This document shows, one piece after another, positions 1 to 7,676 of a stretch of DNA of 15,607 nt; the stretch's first letter is position 1, and each line of letters opens with the position of its first letter. The position numbers and the translations under genes were made by a program. Source of the stretch: an uncultured Clostridia bacterium (GTDB taxonomy: Bacteria; Bacillota; Clostridia; TANB77; CAG-508); the NCBI GenBank assembly GCA_947630155.1, contig CANRGM010000025.1, positions 1 through 15,607 of the forward strand. The letters run 5' to 3'. The notes beneath the pieces are model-generated. The model saw nothing but the letters and a program-made list of their open reading frames with translations. It did not search any database and had not been told where the DNA came from.

Positions 1-59
1 ATTCTATCAGTTTCATAATAATTAATCTTTCTTTCAAAAATATTACTAAAATCCTTCAA
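1..59 (-). CDS. Probable YbgC/FadM-type acyl-CoA thioesterase, N-terminus only (runs off window)
   Basis: An open minus-strand frame enters from the left edge, with only its first 19 codons in the window. They translate as MKDFSNIFERKINYYETDR, and the next, incomplete codon begins AT, so it is Met or Ile. Hot-dog-fold acyl-CoA thioesterases of the YbgC/FadM type begin with a similar run followed by YETDxMG and HHSNY, where the Asp belongs to the active-site region; that match is from family knowledge. I chose the TTG at 57-59 because AAAGGA (70-75) lies 10 nt upstream. A GTG at 66-68 is also in frame but only 1 nt from that ribosome binding site. An in-frame TAG at 78-80 closes the frame upstream. 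It starts about 50 nt after the ATPase stop codon, so the two may be cotranscribed. The family assignment rests on a short motif and is tentative. Confidence 0.55.
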   Translation of the reverse strand, partial: MKDFSNIFERKINYYETDR

Positions 60-112
60 AATACACACATCCTTTCTCTACCACACTTACTTTAAAATAT
101 TTGTAATAAAAC

Positions 113-2839
113 TTACTCTCCCCTTATTGTATTAATCTTAAACAATTTAAATATTTCAACAATAACTACCGGAGCAAACACTAAGCAAATAGTCTCAATA
201 ACATTCTCTACCGGCAAAGGAACAATATCAAACAAACTTCTTAAACCAGGTACCAACAATACCACAAACATCAAACCAGCAGAAACCAATATTGCAACTA
301 CCAACATCAAATTATTAAACACTCCTGTCTTAAACAAAGACTTACTATTATTCCTAATATTAAACACATGCACTAACTCAGATAAAGCCAACACTATAAA
401 AGCCATAGTTTGCGCAATTGCCACACGAACTTCCTCAGAAGTCATCCCATCAACCTCTGGAACATTCTTAGTACCTAAACCTATTATAAATGCCACTAAT
501 GTTAACAAACCAATCATCAAACCTTGATACACTATTCTCCATGTCATCCCCTTAGTAAATATACCCTTTTGTTTCTTATTAGGTTTCCTATTCATTATAT
601 CCTTTTCAGCCGGATCAACAGCCAATGCCAATGCAGGAAGTGAATCAGTTACCAAATTAACCCATAAAATATGAATTGGTAATAAAGGCTCTATTAATTT
701 TATATCAATTCCAAACTTGCTGGCAAGTACAGGAGCAATTAAAATTGCTACAAATAAAAGTATAATTTCACCCACATTACTAGATAACAAAAATTGAATA
801 GCCTTTAAAATATTATCATATATACGCCTACCCTCTTCTACAGCTGAAACTATAGTAGAGAAATTATCATCAGTCAAAATTACATCTGCCGCTTCTTTTG
901 AAACATCAGTACCAACAATTCCCATAGCACAACCTATATCCGCAGTTTTCAAAGCAGGAGCATCATTTACTCCATCACCTGTCATAGCAACAATTTCACC
1001 ATTGGCTTGCCATGCCTTAACTATTCTAACCTTATGCTCTGGAGAAACCCTTGCATATACTGCAATATTTCTTACCCTTTTAATTAATTCCTCATCAGAC
1101 ATTCCTTCAAGTTCACTTCCAGTTATTGCCTCATCACCATCTTCCAAAATTCCCAATGCCTTTGCAATAGCTGTTGCAGTTATCTTATGATCACCAGTTA
1201 TCATTACAGTTTTAATTCCCGCTGTTTTACATCTAGCAACTGCTGCTTTTACCTCTTCCCTTGGTGGATCTATCATACCAACCATACCAACATAAATTAA
1301 ATCTGATTCAATATTTTTCATTTCTTCTTCAGTAGGCAAATGATCTAACTCTTTATATCCCATTGCTAATACCCTCAACGCATTTTGAGCCATCTGTTCA
1401 TTTTGCTTGCTTATTTCTACTTTGAATTTATCCAAGTCATTTTTAATTTCATTATCAAATATATACGAATTACATCTTTTTAATAATTCATCAACCCCAC
1501 CTTTAGTATATACCAAATACTTATTTCCAGCTTGATGAACTGTTGTCATTAATTTTCTATCTGAATCAAAAGGAACTTCCTTCACTCTAGGATATGACTC
1601 AAATAATTCTGGTTGAAAATCCAATTTAAATCCCATATCAACTAATGCTGTTTCTGTTGGATCACCCGTTAATTCATTATTAGCACTTACTTTTGTATCA
1701 TTACATAACATACTTATACATGTTAATCTTTCTAAATCATCTTTTATATCTTCTTCTTTTATATCTTGAATATCCACTAATTTTCCATCATAAAAGATTT
1801 TTTCAACTGTCATTTTATTTTGTGTTAATGTTCCAGTTTTATCTGAACAAATAACTGAAGCACTTCCTAAAGTCTCAACTGCAGGCAATTTCTTAACAAT
1901 AGCATTTCTCTTAACCATCCTTTGAACACCAATTGCAAGAACAATAGTTGATACAGCAGCAAGACCTTCTGGAATAGCTGCAACAGCCAAACTTACAGCA
2001 GTCATAAACATATCTAAAGGAGCTTTACCATATAACAAACCTATTACAAATATAATCACACATATAGCTAAAGCTGCAATTCCAAGTGTTTTACCTAGTT
2101 TATTTAATTTAGTTTGAAGAGGAGTTTCAGCTTTTACAGTATTACTAATTATTCCAGCAATTTTTCCAACTTCGGTATTCATACCAGTCTCAACAACCAC
2201 ACCTTTTCCTCTACCATATGTTATTAAACTTGAAGAAAATAACATATTATCTCTATCACCAACACCAACTTTTTCATTCTCAATAGTTGCCGAATTCTTC
2301 TCTGATGGCAATGATTCCCCTGTCAAAGATGCCTCTTGTGATTTCAAATTAACAGCTTCAATAATCCTTAAATCCGCAGGAACAAAATCACCAGTATCTA
2401 AAACAACTATATCCCCTGGAACTAATTCCCTTGATGCAACAACCGTTAACTCACCATCTCTAACAACCTTAGCAGAATGACTACTTAATTTCTGCAAAGC
2501 CTCCAAAGACTTCTCTGCCTTAGATTCCTGAGCAACACCAATTATAGCATTAACTATAACAACCACCAAAATTATAATAGAATCAGTAACTTTACCCTCT
2601 TCTATATAACCAACCACACCAGAAACAATAGCAGCAATAATCAAAACAATAATCATAAAATCCTTAAATTGCTCTAAAAACTTCACAAACAAACTCTTTT
2701 TCTTTTGAGCAGTCAATTCATTCATACCATACTCCTCACGATTTGCAGTTACCTGCTCACCTGACAAACCCTTATCCTCAGAAATATTAAACTCCTTAAA
2801 TATTTCCTCCCTAGACTTGTTATACCAACTCTTCACCAT
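113..2839 (-). CDS. P-type Ca2+/Mn2+-transporting ATPase (P2A subfamily)
   Basis: This 908-residue inner-membrane pump should export divalent cations from the cytoplasm at the cost of ATP. The P-type landmarks appear in order: actuator TGES at 173-176, PEGL in M4 at 290-293, the phosphorylation motif DKTGT at 333-337 (Asp333 is phosphorylated), TGD at 548-550 and the hinge GDGVND at 621-626. Membrane ligand positions of the SERCA family are conserved: Glu291 (M4), Asn688 and Glu691 (M5), Asn728, Thr731 and Asp732 (M6) and Glu821 (M8), so both SERCA-type ion sites appear possible. The length is normal for the subfamily. The ATG at 2839 is preceded by TAGGAGGAAG. Upstream lie a yybP-ykoY Mn2+ riboswitch and terminator. 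Related riboswitch-controlled pumps, such as YoaB of Lactococcus and MgtA/CaxP of pneumococcus, export Mn2+ or Ca2+, so manganese detoxification is the likely role. Family call is secure; the ion is inferred. Confidence 0.95.
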   Translation of the reverse strand: MVKSWYNKSREEIFKEFNISEDKGLSGEQVTANREEYGMNELTAQKKKSLFVKFLEQFKDFMIIVLIIAAIVSGVVGYIEEGKVTDSIIILVVVIVNAIIGVAQESKAEKSLEALQKLSSHSAKVVRDGELTVVASRELVPGDIVVLDTGDFVPADLRIIEAVNLKSQEASLTGESLPSEKNSATIENEKVGVGDRDNMLFSSSLITYGRGKGVVVETGMNTEVGKIAGIISNTVKAETPLQTKLNKLGKTLGIAALAICVIIFVIGLLYGKAPLDMFMTAVSLAVAAIPEGLAAVSTIVLAIGVQRMVKRNAIVKKLPAVETLGSASVICSDKTGTLTQNKMTVEKIFYDGKLVDIQDIKEEDIKDDLERLTCISMLCNDTKVSANNELTGDPTETALVDMGFKLDFQPELFESYPRVKEVPFDSDRKLMTTVHQAGNKYLVYTKGGVDELLKRCNSYIFDNEIKNDLDKFKVEISKQNEQMAQNALRVLAMGYKELDHLPTEEEMKNIESDLIYVGMVGMIDPPREEVKAAVARCKTAGIKTVMITGDHKITATAIAKALGILEDGDEAITGSELEGMSDEELIKRVRNIAVYARVSPEHKVRIVKAWQANGEIVAMTGDGVNDAPALKTADIGCAMGIVGTDVSKEAADVILTDDNFSTIVSAVEEGRRIYDNILKAIQFLLSSNVGEIILLFVAILIAPVLASKFGIDIKLIEPLLPIHILWVNLVTDSLPALALAVDPAEKDIMNRKPNKKQKGIFTKGMTWRIVYQGLMIGLLTLVAFIIGLGTKNVPEVDGMTSEEVRVAIAQTMAFIVLALSELVHVFNIRNNSKSLFKTGVFNNLMLVVAILVSAGLMFVVLLVPGLRSLFDIVPLPVENVIETICLVFAPVVIVEIFKLFKINTIRGE

Positions 2840-2979
2840 AACTCATCTTCCTCCTAATAATCTATTTATATTATTTGTTTTTATAAAAAAATTATTAACC
2901 ATCACATTCTCATCAACCCCACTTTATCACTTCCTCCCAATTTAGTCAATCTTGATTTCCAAAAATATCCAGTAGAGTA

Positions 2980-3137
2980 GTCGAATTCAATAGTTATGTA
3001 ATGCCGTTAAATATATTATTATGCAGTGGAGTGCGCAGTTTGGCGCCCCCACCTAACGTCTTCGTCAAAATCCCAACGCCAGCAAACGAACGAAATAATA
3101 ATATATTTAACGTCATTACATAACTATTGAATTCGAC
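2980..3137. repeat. 158-bp MITE-like foldback element with 42-bp terminal inverted repeats
   Basis: The left arm 2980-3021 and right arm 3096-3137 are reverse complements over 42 bp with one mismatch (C at 3004, against the complement expected from the other arm). The outer ends read GTCGAATTC and GAATTCGAC. The 74-nt centre (3022-3095) is markedly more GC-rich and can itself fold, for example through TTTGGCG pairing with CGCCAGCAAA-type sequence across the loop. No transposase is present, and I see no convincing target-site duplication. It lies between the riboswitch terminator and the ATPase ribosome binding site, so in readthrough mRNA it would form a long duplex. A non-autonomous miniature transposon is the best explanation; a structured RNA is the alternative. 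Confidence 0.6.
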
Positions 3138-3167
3138 GGCCCTCTGCAAACGTCCCCCACCCACAAT

Positions 3168-3231
3168 AAAAAAGACCCTCAAAAACATTGAACTTCCCCA
3201 AAAAACGAAATCCAACATTTTTAAAAGTCTT
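3168..3231 (-). terminator. Riboswitch-controlled Rho-independent terminator upstream of the ATPase
   Basis: On the minus strand the arm at 3231-3213 (aagacttttaaaaatgttg) pairs over 19 positions with the arm at 3190-3172 (caatgtttttgagggtctt). All five departures from Watson-Crick pairing are G-U wobbles. A U-tract follows at 3173-3168. The first arm includes GAC plus UUUUAAAA, the same bases that form the 3' half of the riboswitch P1.1 helix and L3 loop, so aptamer and terminator are mutually exclusive. This is the expected layout for an ON switch. Confidence 0.8.
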
Positions 3232-3317
3232 GCTTACCTTTATAAAATATATACCAGGTTACTAACCAGAAATTACGAACTGTTGATTAGTAGTTTATAA
3301 GCTACTCCCTCTTAAAA
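3219..3317 (-). promoter_or_regulatory. yybP-ykoY manganese riboswitch aptamer
   Basis: On the minus strand the aptamer begins UUUUAAGA (3317-3310), then GGGAGUAGC (3309-3301), and ends UAAGCAAGAC (3236-3227) followed by UUUUAAAA (3226-3219). UUUUAAGA pairs with UUUUAAAA as P1.1, and GCUUA pairs with UAAGC as the next helix. Between them are two stem-loops, UACUAAUCA/UGGUUAGUA and ACCU...AGGU with an inner UAUA pair. The loop sequences GGGAGUA and CAAGAC facing each other across P1.1 are the hallmark of the yybP-ykoY class, which binds Mn2+ and often controls cation exporters. It starts just downstream of xerD. I found no clear promoter of its own, so it may use one inside the xerD 3' end or readthrough from xerD. 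Confidence 0.85.
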
Positions 3318-3334
3318 TCAAATTTTTTTATAAA

Positions 3335-4216
3335 CTATGCTCTTGGATGAGTATTTTTATACACATTTTTTAATCCTTCATCTTGAAATTGCATATAAAC
3401 CTGTGTAGAAGAAATGTCTGAATGACCAAGCATAGATTGAATTGCCTTTAATTCTGCTCCATTTTGTAATAAATGTGTTGCAAATGAATGCCTTAAAACA
3501 TGTGGTGTTATATCCTTTGTTATATGAGCTTGTTCTTTATAATATTTAACAATTTTCCAAAAACCTTGTCTTGTTAATCTTTTACCATTTATATTAACAA
3601 ATAATGATTTAACACTGTCATCTTTTATTAAATAAGGTCTAGCATCCTCAACATAAGCTTTTAGAGCTTTTAAGGACATTGTTCCTAAAGGAATATTTCT
3701 TTGCTTTGTTCCTGTTTTGCAACATACATATGCCTCTTCAAAATTTATATCTTCTAGGTTTAAAGAAATAATTTCAGTAACTCTCATTCCTGTTGCATAC
3801 GCAAATTCAAGCATTGCTTTATCTCTAATTCCTTTTAAATCTACATCTTGTGGTTGATCTAAAAGTAATTCAACTTCTTTTGCTGTTAATATACTAGGAA
3901 CTCTCTTTTCAATTTTTGGCGCCTGTATATTATTTGTGGGATCTTGTAAAACTTTCTTTGTTCTAACTGAATATTGATAAAAAGATCTTATTGAAGCTAG
4001 ATTTCTTGATACTGTTGATGTTTTTTTCCCAATATTTTGTAAGTATTCTAAATAATCTTTTATATTTTTTTCATCTACTTTTGTATAATTAATTTGATTT
4101 TCTTCAACATATTTTTCAAATTGAGTTATATCTCTTTTATATGATTGAAGTGTGTTATCTGATAATTTTTTATCGTTTTGAAGAAATTTCAAAAATAATT
4201 TTATTTGTTCATTCAT
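3335..4216 (-). CDS. xerD: Site-specific tyrosine recombinase XerD
   Basis: This 293-residue tyrosine recombinase has the normal length for XerC/XerD proteins, which resolve chromosome dimers at dif at the division site. The N-terminal SAM-like core-binding domain covers about residues 1-90 and the catalytic domain about 105-290. Catalytic residues visible are Arg145 (ATGMRVTE), His239 and Arg242 (TPHVLRH), His265 (LGHSD) and the nucleophile Tyr274 (TQVYMQF). The beta-hairpin lysine region reads CCKTGTKQR, so Lys167 is one position before the usual GKGNKER lysine. The position next to spoIIM matches the spoIIM-xerD neighbourhood known in Bacillus and Clostridia, which favours XerD over XerC or a phage integrase. 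The ATG at 4216 follows AAAGGAAA. Confidence 0.9.
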   Translation of the reverse strand: MNEQIKLFLKFLQNDKKLSDNTLQSYKRDITQFEKYVEENQINYTKVDEKNIKDYLEYLQNIGKKTSTVSRNLASIRSFYQYSVRTKKVLQDPTNNIQAPKIEKRVPSILTAKEVELLLDQPQDVDLKGIRDKAMLEFAYATGMRVTEIISLNLEDINFEEAYVCCKTGTKQRNIPLGTMSLKALKAYVEDARPYLIKDDSVKSLFVNINGKRLTRQGFWKIVKYYKEQAHITKDITPHVLRHSFATHLLQNGAELKAIQSMLGHSDISSTQVYMQFQDEGLKNVYKNTHPRA

Positions 4217-4282
4217 TTTCCTTTAGCTCCCTTACATTAAATATTATTTGTAAACCTCATAAAATTTACATAAACTATATAT

Positions 4283-4311
4283 GTTATATCAGATTTTAGC
4301 TAAAAAGTAAA
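4283..4311 (-). promoter_or_regulatory. Candidate sigma-A promoter for xerD
   Basis: On the minus strand TTTACT (4311-4306) and TATAAC (4288-4283) are separated by 17 nt, about 70 nt upstream of the xerD start and just beyond the end of spoIIM. It would let xerD be expressed in vegetative cells independently of the sporulation gene. The -10 is a good match and the -35 partial. Confidence 0.5.
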
Positions 4312-4342
4312 GAGTATTTTTTATATTTTTAGTATATTTTTC

Positions 4343-4994
4343 CTAATTATACAAACATATCAAACTGGTTGATATATTTGATTCTATCAAAGAAGCTACC
4401 ATTAGTGGAATAGACAGAATTATACATAAAACTGTATGTCTAATTATTTCACTTTTTACACTTGAATTTTTATTATCCTTCACTAATGATCTATACAATT
4501 TAATAGCACTTACATTTAACATCAATATTATGGGTATTACAATTATATTTTGTAAAAATAATGATGCTAATGAAAAGCCTATACCGTTTCCAAACTCCCA
4601 GACTGGAAATAATTGCTGAAATTGTATACCCAATAGAAAAACCTTTATATGCTATAAATAAGTAAATTATTGGTATTCCTATTATAGTGGACCCAGCAAC
4701 CCATATAATCCCTACTATTTTTAAGTTCTCTATTATTGATATTTTGGTTAGTTTTGCTCTATCAATCTCATATTTTTCTTCTTTAATTGTATTTACAAAA
4801 CTATTTATGTATCCATTTATTTCAGATTTACTTTGTTCATTTGAATTATTAATTATTACTACTCCTATCATTACACCTATTATGAAAATTATTGATAATA
4901 TTAAATAATCTTTCATGTTGGAATTTATATGTTGTAACAGGATTTTTTTAAGGTTTTCTGCATATTTTGAATTGTATCTTACTTTTGTTTTCAT
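4343..4994 (-). pseudogene. spoIIM: spoIIM, stage II sporulation protein M, with a one-base frameshift
   Basis: SpoIIM is a membrane protein of the DMP complex (SpoIID, SpoIIM, SpoIIP) that drives engulfment of the forespore. The 5' frame (start 4994) gives a cytoplasmic N-terminus, a membrane segment near residues 29-50, and later helices ending in the family-like stretch GFSIGYTISAIISSLGVWK. It then falls out of frame and stops at 4500. The family-like continuation GIGFSLASLFLQNIIVIP is in the next frame, ending at 4343. Omitting one base, the G at 4586 on the plus strand, joins them as GVWKGIGFS and gives 216 residues, close to the 214 of B. subtilis SpoIIM. The start has GGAGGA 5 nt upstream. 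It is a recent pseudogene or a sequencing error; the sequence cannot tell which, although both halves look otherwise undecayed. Confidence 0.85.
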
Positions 4995-5047
4995 CTGTTC
5001 CTCCAGTTTTAGTACAAAACTTACTTGTACTCTAATTTTATATTCTA

Positions 5048-5076
5048 ATGTTATTCTTTAAATTTCAAAATATGCA
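5048..5076 (-). promoter_or_regulatory. Candidate sigma-E promoter for spoIIM
   Basis: On the minus strand TGCATATT (5076-5069) matches the sigma-E -35 consensus GKCATATT at seven of eight positions. It is followed after 13 nt by AATAACAT (5055-5048), a weaker match to CATACAAT. It lies about 55 nt upstream of the spoIIM start. spoIIM is a known mother-cell sigma-E gene in Bacillus, so the placement fits, though the -10 is imperfect. Confidence 0.4.
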
Positions 5077-5132
5077 TATGTCCTCATAACTTTTGAAAGC
5101 AACAAGTGTAAAATATCTCTAGTTCAAAAACT

Positions 5133-6833
5133 CTACATCTTATCTGGCATTTGTATTCCTAATAAATTAGCACCTATTTTTAATATTTCCCCTGTTGCAT
5201 ATGTTAAAAATACACGAGCATTTTTAACTTTTTCATCTTCTACTATAACCTTATTAGAATTATAAAATACACTATATGCTTTTGCTACATCTATCAAATA
5301 CCTTGATAAAATTGATGGCTCATTTTTTTCTGTTACTTGAATTAAAATATTTTTAAAATTATATATTAGCTTTAATATATTTTGTGAATCTTCATCTAAT
5401 AAAAACTCTAAGTCTATATTTTTTGAATTTTCTCCAGCCTTTTCAATTATACTTTTTGTACGAACATAAGTATATTGAATATATGGACCAGTTTCTCCTT
5501 GAAAATTAAGTATACTATCCCAATCAAATATTTCATCTTTAATTCTATTATTTGCTAAATCATTAAAAATAACTGCTCCTACTCCAACTTTTCTAGCTAC
5601 TTCTTCTTTATTTTCTAAGTCTGGATTCTTCTCCTCTATTACTTTTTTTGCTCTTTGAATTGATTCATTTAATAAGTCTTCAAGTTTTACAACCGTACCT
5701 TCCCTTGTTGACATTTTACCAGTTGGTAGTAAAACCATACCAAAAGGAACATGCTCTAGTCCATTTACATACTTTTCCTGCATTCCTAGCAATTTTGCTG
5801 TTTCAAATACCTGTTTAAAATGTAAAACTTGTTCATATGATGTTATATATAGAGCTTTATCATAGTCATAGGTTCTTGCTCTATAAAGAATTGCTGCCAA
5901 ATCACGAGCTGCATATGTTGATGATCCATTTGATTTTTCTATCATACAAGGGGGCATATTTTTTTCTTCCAAATCGATTATTTTAGCGCCTTCTGATTCT
6001 TTTAATTCTCCAGATTTTTCTAATAAATCCATTATTTCTGGAACTTTTGGTGCAATATAAGCCTCTCCATCCCAAGAATCAAATTTTCCACCTATTATAT
6101 CATAAATTTTATGAAATTCCTTTAAACTTAGCTCTCTGAACTTTTCCCATAGTTCAACACAATAAGGATCCCTATCCTCTAATTTTTTGAAATTATTTCT
6201 GCAGTTTTCTAAAACACTTTCATCTTCTTTACATAAATTATTTATCCTAACATAAATATCCATCATTTGATTTATAGGGTCTTTTTCTATATCATATTCC
6301 TTTCCCCATAATTTATATCCTTCTATCATTTTTCCAAACTGAGTTCCATAATCACCTAAATAATTTAAACCTTTAACATTGTATCCTAAATATTTATAAA
6401 TATTATACAAAGCTTGACCAATTACAGTAGAACGCAAATGTCCAATATGAAAAGGTTTTGCAATGTTTGGATGAGAATAATCTATTACTATATTTTTTCC
6501 TTTTCCTATATCACACTTTTCAATTTCTTTATTCTCAGAAAATTCATCAACAATGATTTTTGCTAATGTAAGCTTATTAATAAAGAAATTTAAGTAACCA
6601 GATACAACCTCAACCTTTTCTATTATTTCGTTATCTAACTGAATCTTTTCCATTATTTCGTTTGCAATAATCATTGGAGATTTTTTTAGTTCTTTTGCTA
6701 ATTTAAAGCATGGAAAAGCATAATCTCCATTTGTTGAATCTTTAGGAACTTCTACAAATGAGTATAAGTCTGCATTGTTTAATTTTAAAGCATTTGCAAT
6801 TGATTTTGAAATTTCTTTTTTGAAATCTAACAT
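5133..6833 (-). CDS. argS: Arginyl-tRNA synthetase
   Basis: This class I aminoacyl-tRNA synthetase charges tRNA-Arg with arginine using ATP in the cytosol. The 566 residues match the usual length. The N-terminal tRNA-recognition (Add-1) domain covers about residues 1-85. The Rossmann catalytic core carries the HIGH signature at 129-132 within PNIAKPFHIGHLRST. The KMSKS-equivalent loop reads KMSTREG at 373-379, as is usual in bacterial ArgS. A DALR anticodon-binding domain follows from about residue 448, starting at TGPYIQYTYVR, and the protein ends LLGIQMPDKM, a typical ArgS C-terminus. The ATG at 6833 follows TAGGAGGAAA. A strong terminator ends only about 48 nt upstream, so argS needs its own promoter, and I could not identify a convincing one. 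No T-box leader was seen. Confidence 0.97.
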   Translation of the reverse strand: MLDFKKEISKSIANALKLNNADLYSFVEVPKDSTNGDYAFPCFKLAKELKKSPMIIANEIMEKIQLDNEIIEKVEVVSGYLNFFINKLTLAKIIVDEFSENKEIEKCDIGKGKNIVIDYSHPNIAKPFHIGHLRSTVIGQALYNIYKYLGYNVKGLNYLGDYGTQFGKMIEGYKLWGKEYDIEKDPINQMMDIYVRINNLCKEDESVLENCRNNFKKLEDRDPYCVELWEKFRELSLKEFHKIYDIIGGKFDSWDGEAYIAPKVPEIMDLLEKSGELKESEGAKIIDLEEKNMPPCMIEKSNGSSTYAARDLAAILYRARTYDYDKALYITSYEQVLHFKQVFETAKLLGMQEKYVNGLEHVPFGMVLLPTGKMSTREGTVVKLEDLLNESIQRAKKVIEEKNPDLENKEEVARKVGVGAVIFNDLANNRIKDEIFDWDSILNFQGETGPYIQYTYVRTKSIIEKAGENSKNIDLEFLLDEDSQNILKLIYNFKNILIQVTEKNEPSILSRYLIDVAKAYSVFYNSNKVIVEDEKVKNARVFLTYATGEILKIGANLLGIQMPDKM

Positions 6834-6881
6834 TTTTATTTCCTCCTAATCAATTTTGGACACATTCCCAATTACTCTTAT

Positions 6882-6928
6882 AAAAAACAATGTCGGCACC
6901 TCATTCGTGAATGCCGACATTGTTTTTT
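6882..6928 (-). terminator. Strong Rho-independent terminator of the 235-codon gene
   Basis: The arms 6882-6898 (aaaaaacaatgtcggca) and 6912-6928 are perfect 17-bp reverse complements, with a 13-nt loop that contains an inner TCA-TTCG-TGA mini-hairpin. The A-tract and T-tract make it symmetric, so it could stop transcription from both sides. It lies 17 nt past the stop codon at 6945. Confidence 0.92.
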
Positions 6929-6944
6929 CCAATAATCCCCTTTC

Positions 6945-7652
6945 TTAAATATCACTAATGCCACTGTCATCATTACATTCTTGGTTTTTATGTATTCTAT
7001 CAACTACATCTTTCATGTCTTCGACATCGTTCCATATGAACTGTGCAAGTGAGATTTTTGTATTGTTGATTGCTTTCTGAGAAAGCTTTTTCTTTTTAGG
7101 CAAACACCCTTCGTAATTAGAACATTCTATTACTACAAATGTATCCTGCTTCGTGTTGAACGTCTCATATCCGATTGTAATATAATCGTATCTTTCAATA
7201 TGAGGATGAACATCCATTACCTTAGTACATCCGCCCTTCGCATAACTTACTGGGATAAAACGGCGACATTCATGATCAAGCAAAACGCATTTGTGTTTTC
7301 CGAGCATCTCTGAACCAATGAAACTAAAATTTGCTGGAATTTCTGTGTAATAGAAATGATTCTCCATTTTTAGTACAAAAGACGGAGTTCCATTCTTCCT
7401 GTGTGAAACAATTTGTTTGGGTGTAACCTCAACCAGTTCAAATGACAGTGGTTCTACAGCCTGACTTACAACATTTTTAGAAATATTTCTGATTAGATTG
7501 TTGGTTTTCGGATTAATTTCCTGTACGATGTTAGTAACAGTCGTAACTTTGTCCACCCGTAGAGTCGTAATCCCACTTAACGCAACATTCTTAATTGTAA
7601 TGGTAGACTCTTGGACTTCCTTGAACCTAGGGGTTGTTGCACTTGTTTTCAT
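6945..7652 (-). CDS. Hypothetical protein, 235 residues, self-contained transcription unit
   Basis: I do not recognise this protein. It begins MKTSATTPRFKEV, has no signal peptide or membrane segment, and looks soluble. The N-terminal 60 residues are rich in Thr, Val, Ile and Asn. The middle has aromatic and Cys/His-containing stretches (HFYYTEIP, LLDHECRRF, AKGGCTKVMDVHPHIERYDY, ECSNYEGC) that suggest a compact domain but fit no metal-binding pattern I know. A basic patch PKKKKL near residue 186 precedes a charged helical region and an acidic tail. The coding sequence is clearly more GC-rich than neighbouring argS and polC, with codons such as CGG, GTC and TAC more common. It has its own near-consensus promoter, a leader palindrome and a strong terminator. 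The ATG at 7652 follows AAGGAGGAAATAAC. This suggests a horizontally acquired single-gene cassette; its function is unknown. Confidence 0.8.
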   Translation of the reverse strand: MKTSATTPRFKEVQESTITIKNVALSGITTLRVDKVTTVTNIVQEINPKTNNLIRNISKNVVSQAVEPLSFELVEVTPKQIVSHRKNGTPSFVLKMENHFYYTEIPANFSFIGSEMLGKHKCVLLDHECRRFIPVSYAKGGCTKVMDVHPHIERYDYITIGYETFNTKQDTFVVIECSNYEGCLPKKKKLSQKAINNTKISLAQFIWNDVEDMKDVVDRIHKNQECNDDSGISDI

Positions 7653-7676
7653 TGTTATTTCCTCCTTGTTATTGGC

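Noticed and set aside
2921..2949. Possible minus-strand promoter TTGACT-17 nt-TAAAGT just ahead of the ATPase
   Set aside because: The -10 is weak and the upstream riboswitch explains control better. It could give a Mn-independent basal transcript, but the sequence alone does not support it.
2994..3218. A 74-codon minus-strand open frame starting behind the riboswitch
   Set aside because: It runs through the terminator stem and both arms of the inverted repeat. Its translation simply reflects these non-coding structures, and there is no credible ribosome binding site.
3238..3301. Separate hairpins TACTAATCA/TGGTTAGTA read as an xerD terminator
   Set aside because: They have no U-tract and are better explained as internal helices of the yybP-ykoY aptamer.
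4586..4592. Programmed ribosomal frameshifting in spoIIM
   Set aside because: There is no slippery heptamer, stop codon or downstream stimulatory structure of a known type at the AAA CGG junction. A one-base insertion or sequencing error is simpler.
6834..6945. T-box leader upstream of argS
   Set aside because: No T-box sequence (AGGGTGGNACCGCG) or specifier loop is present, and the space is taken up by the upstream gene's terminator.
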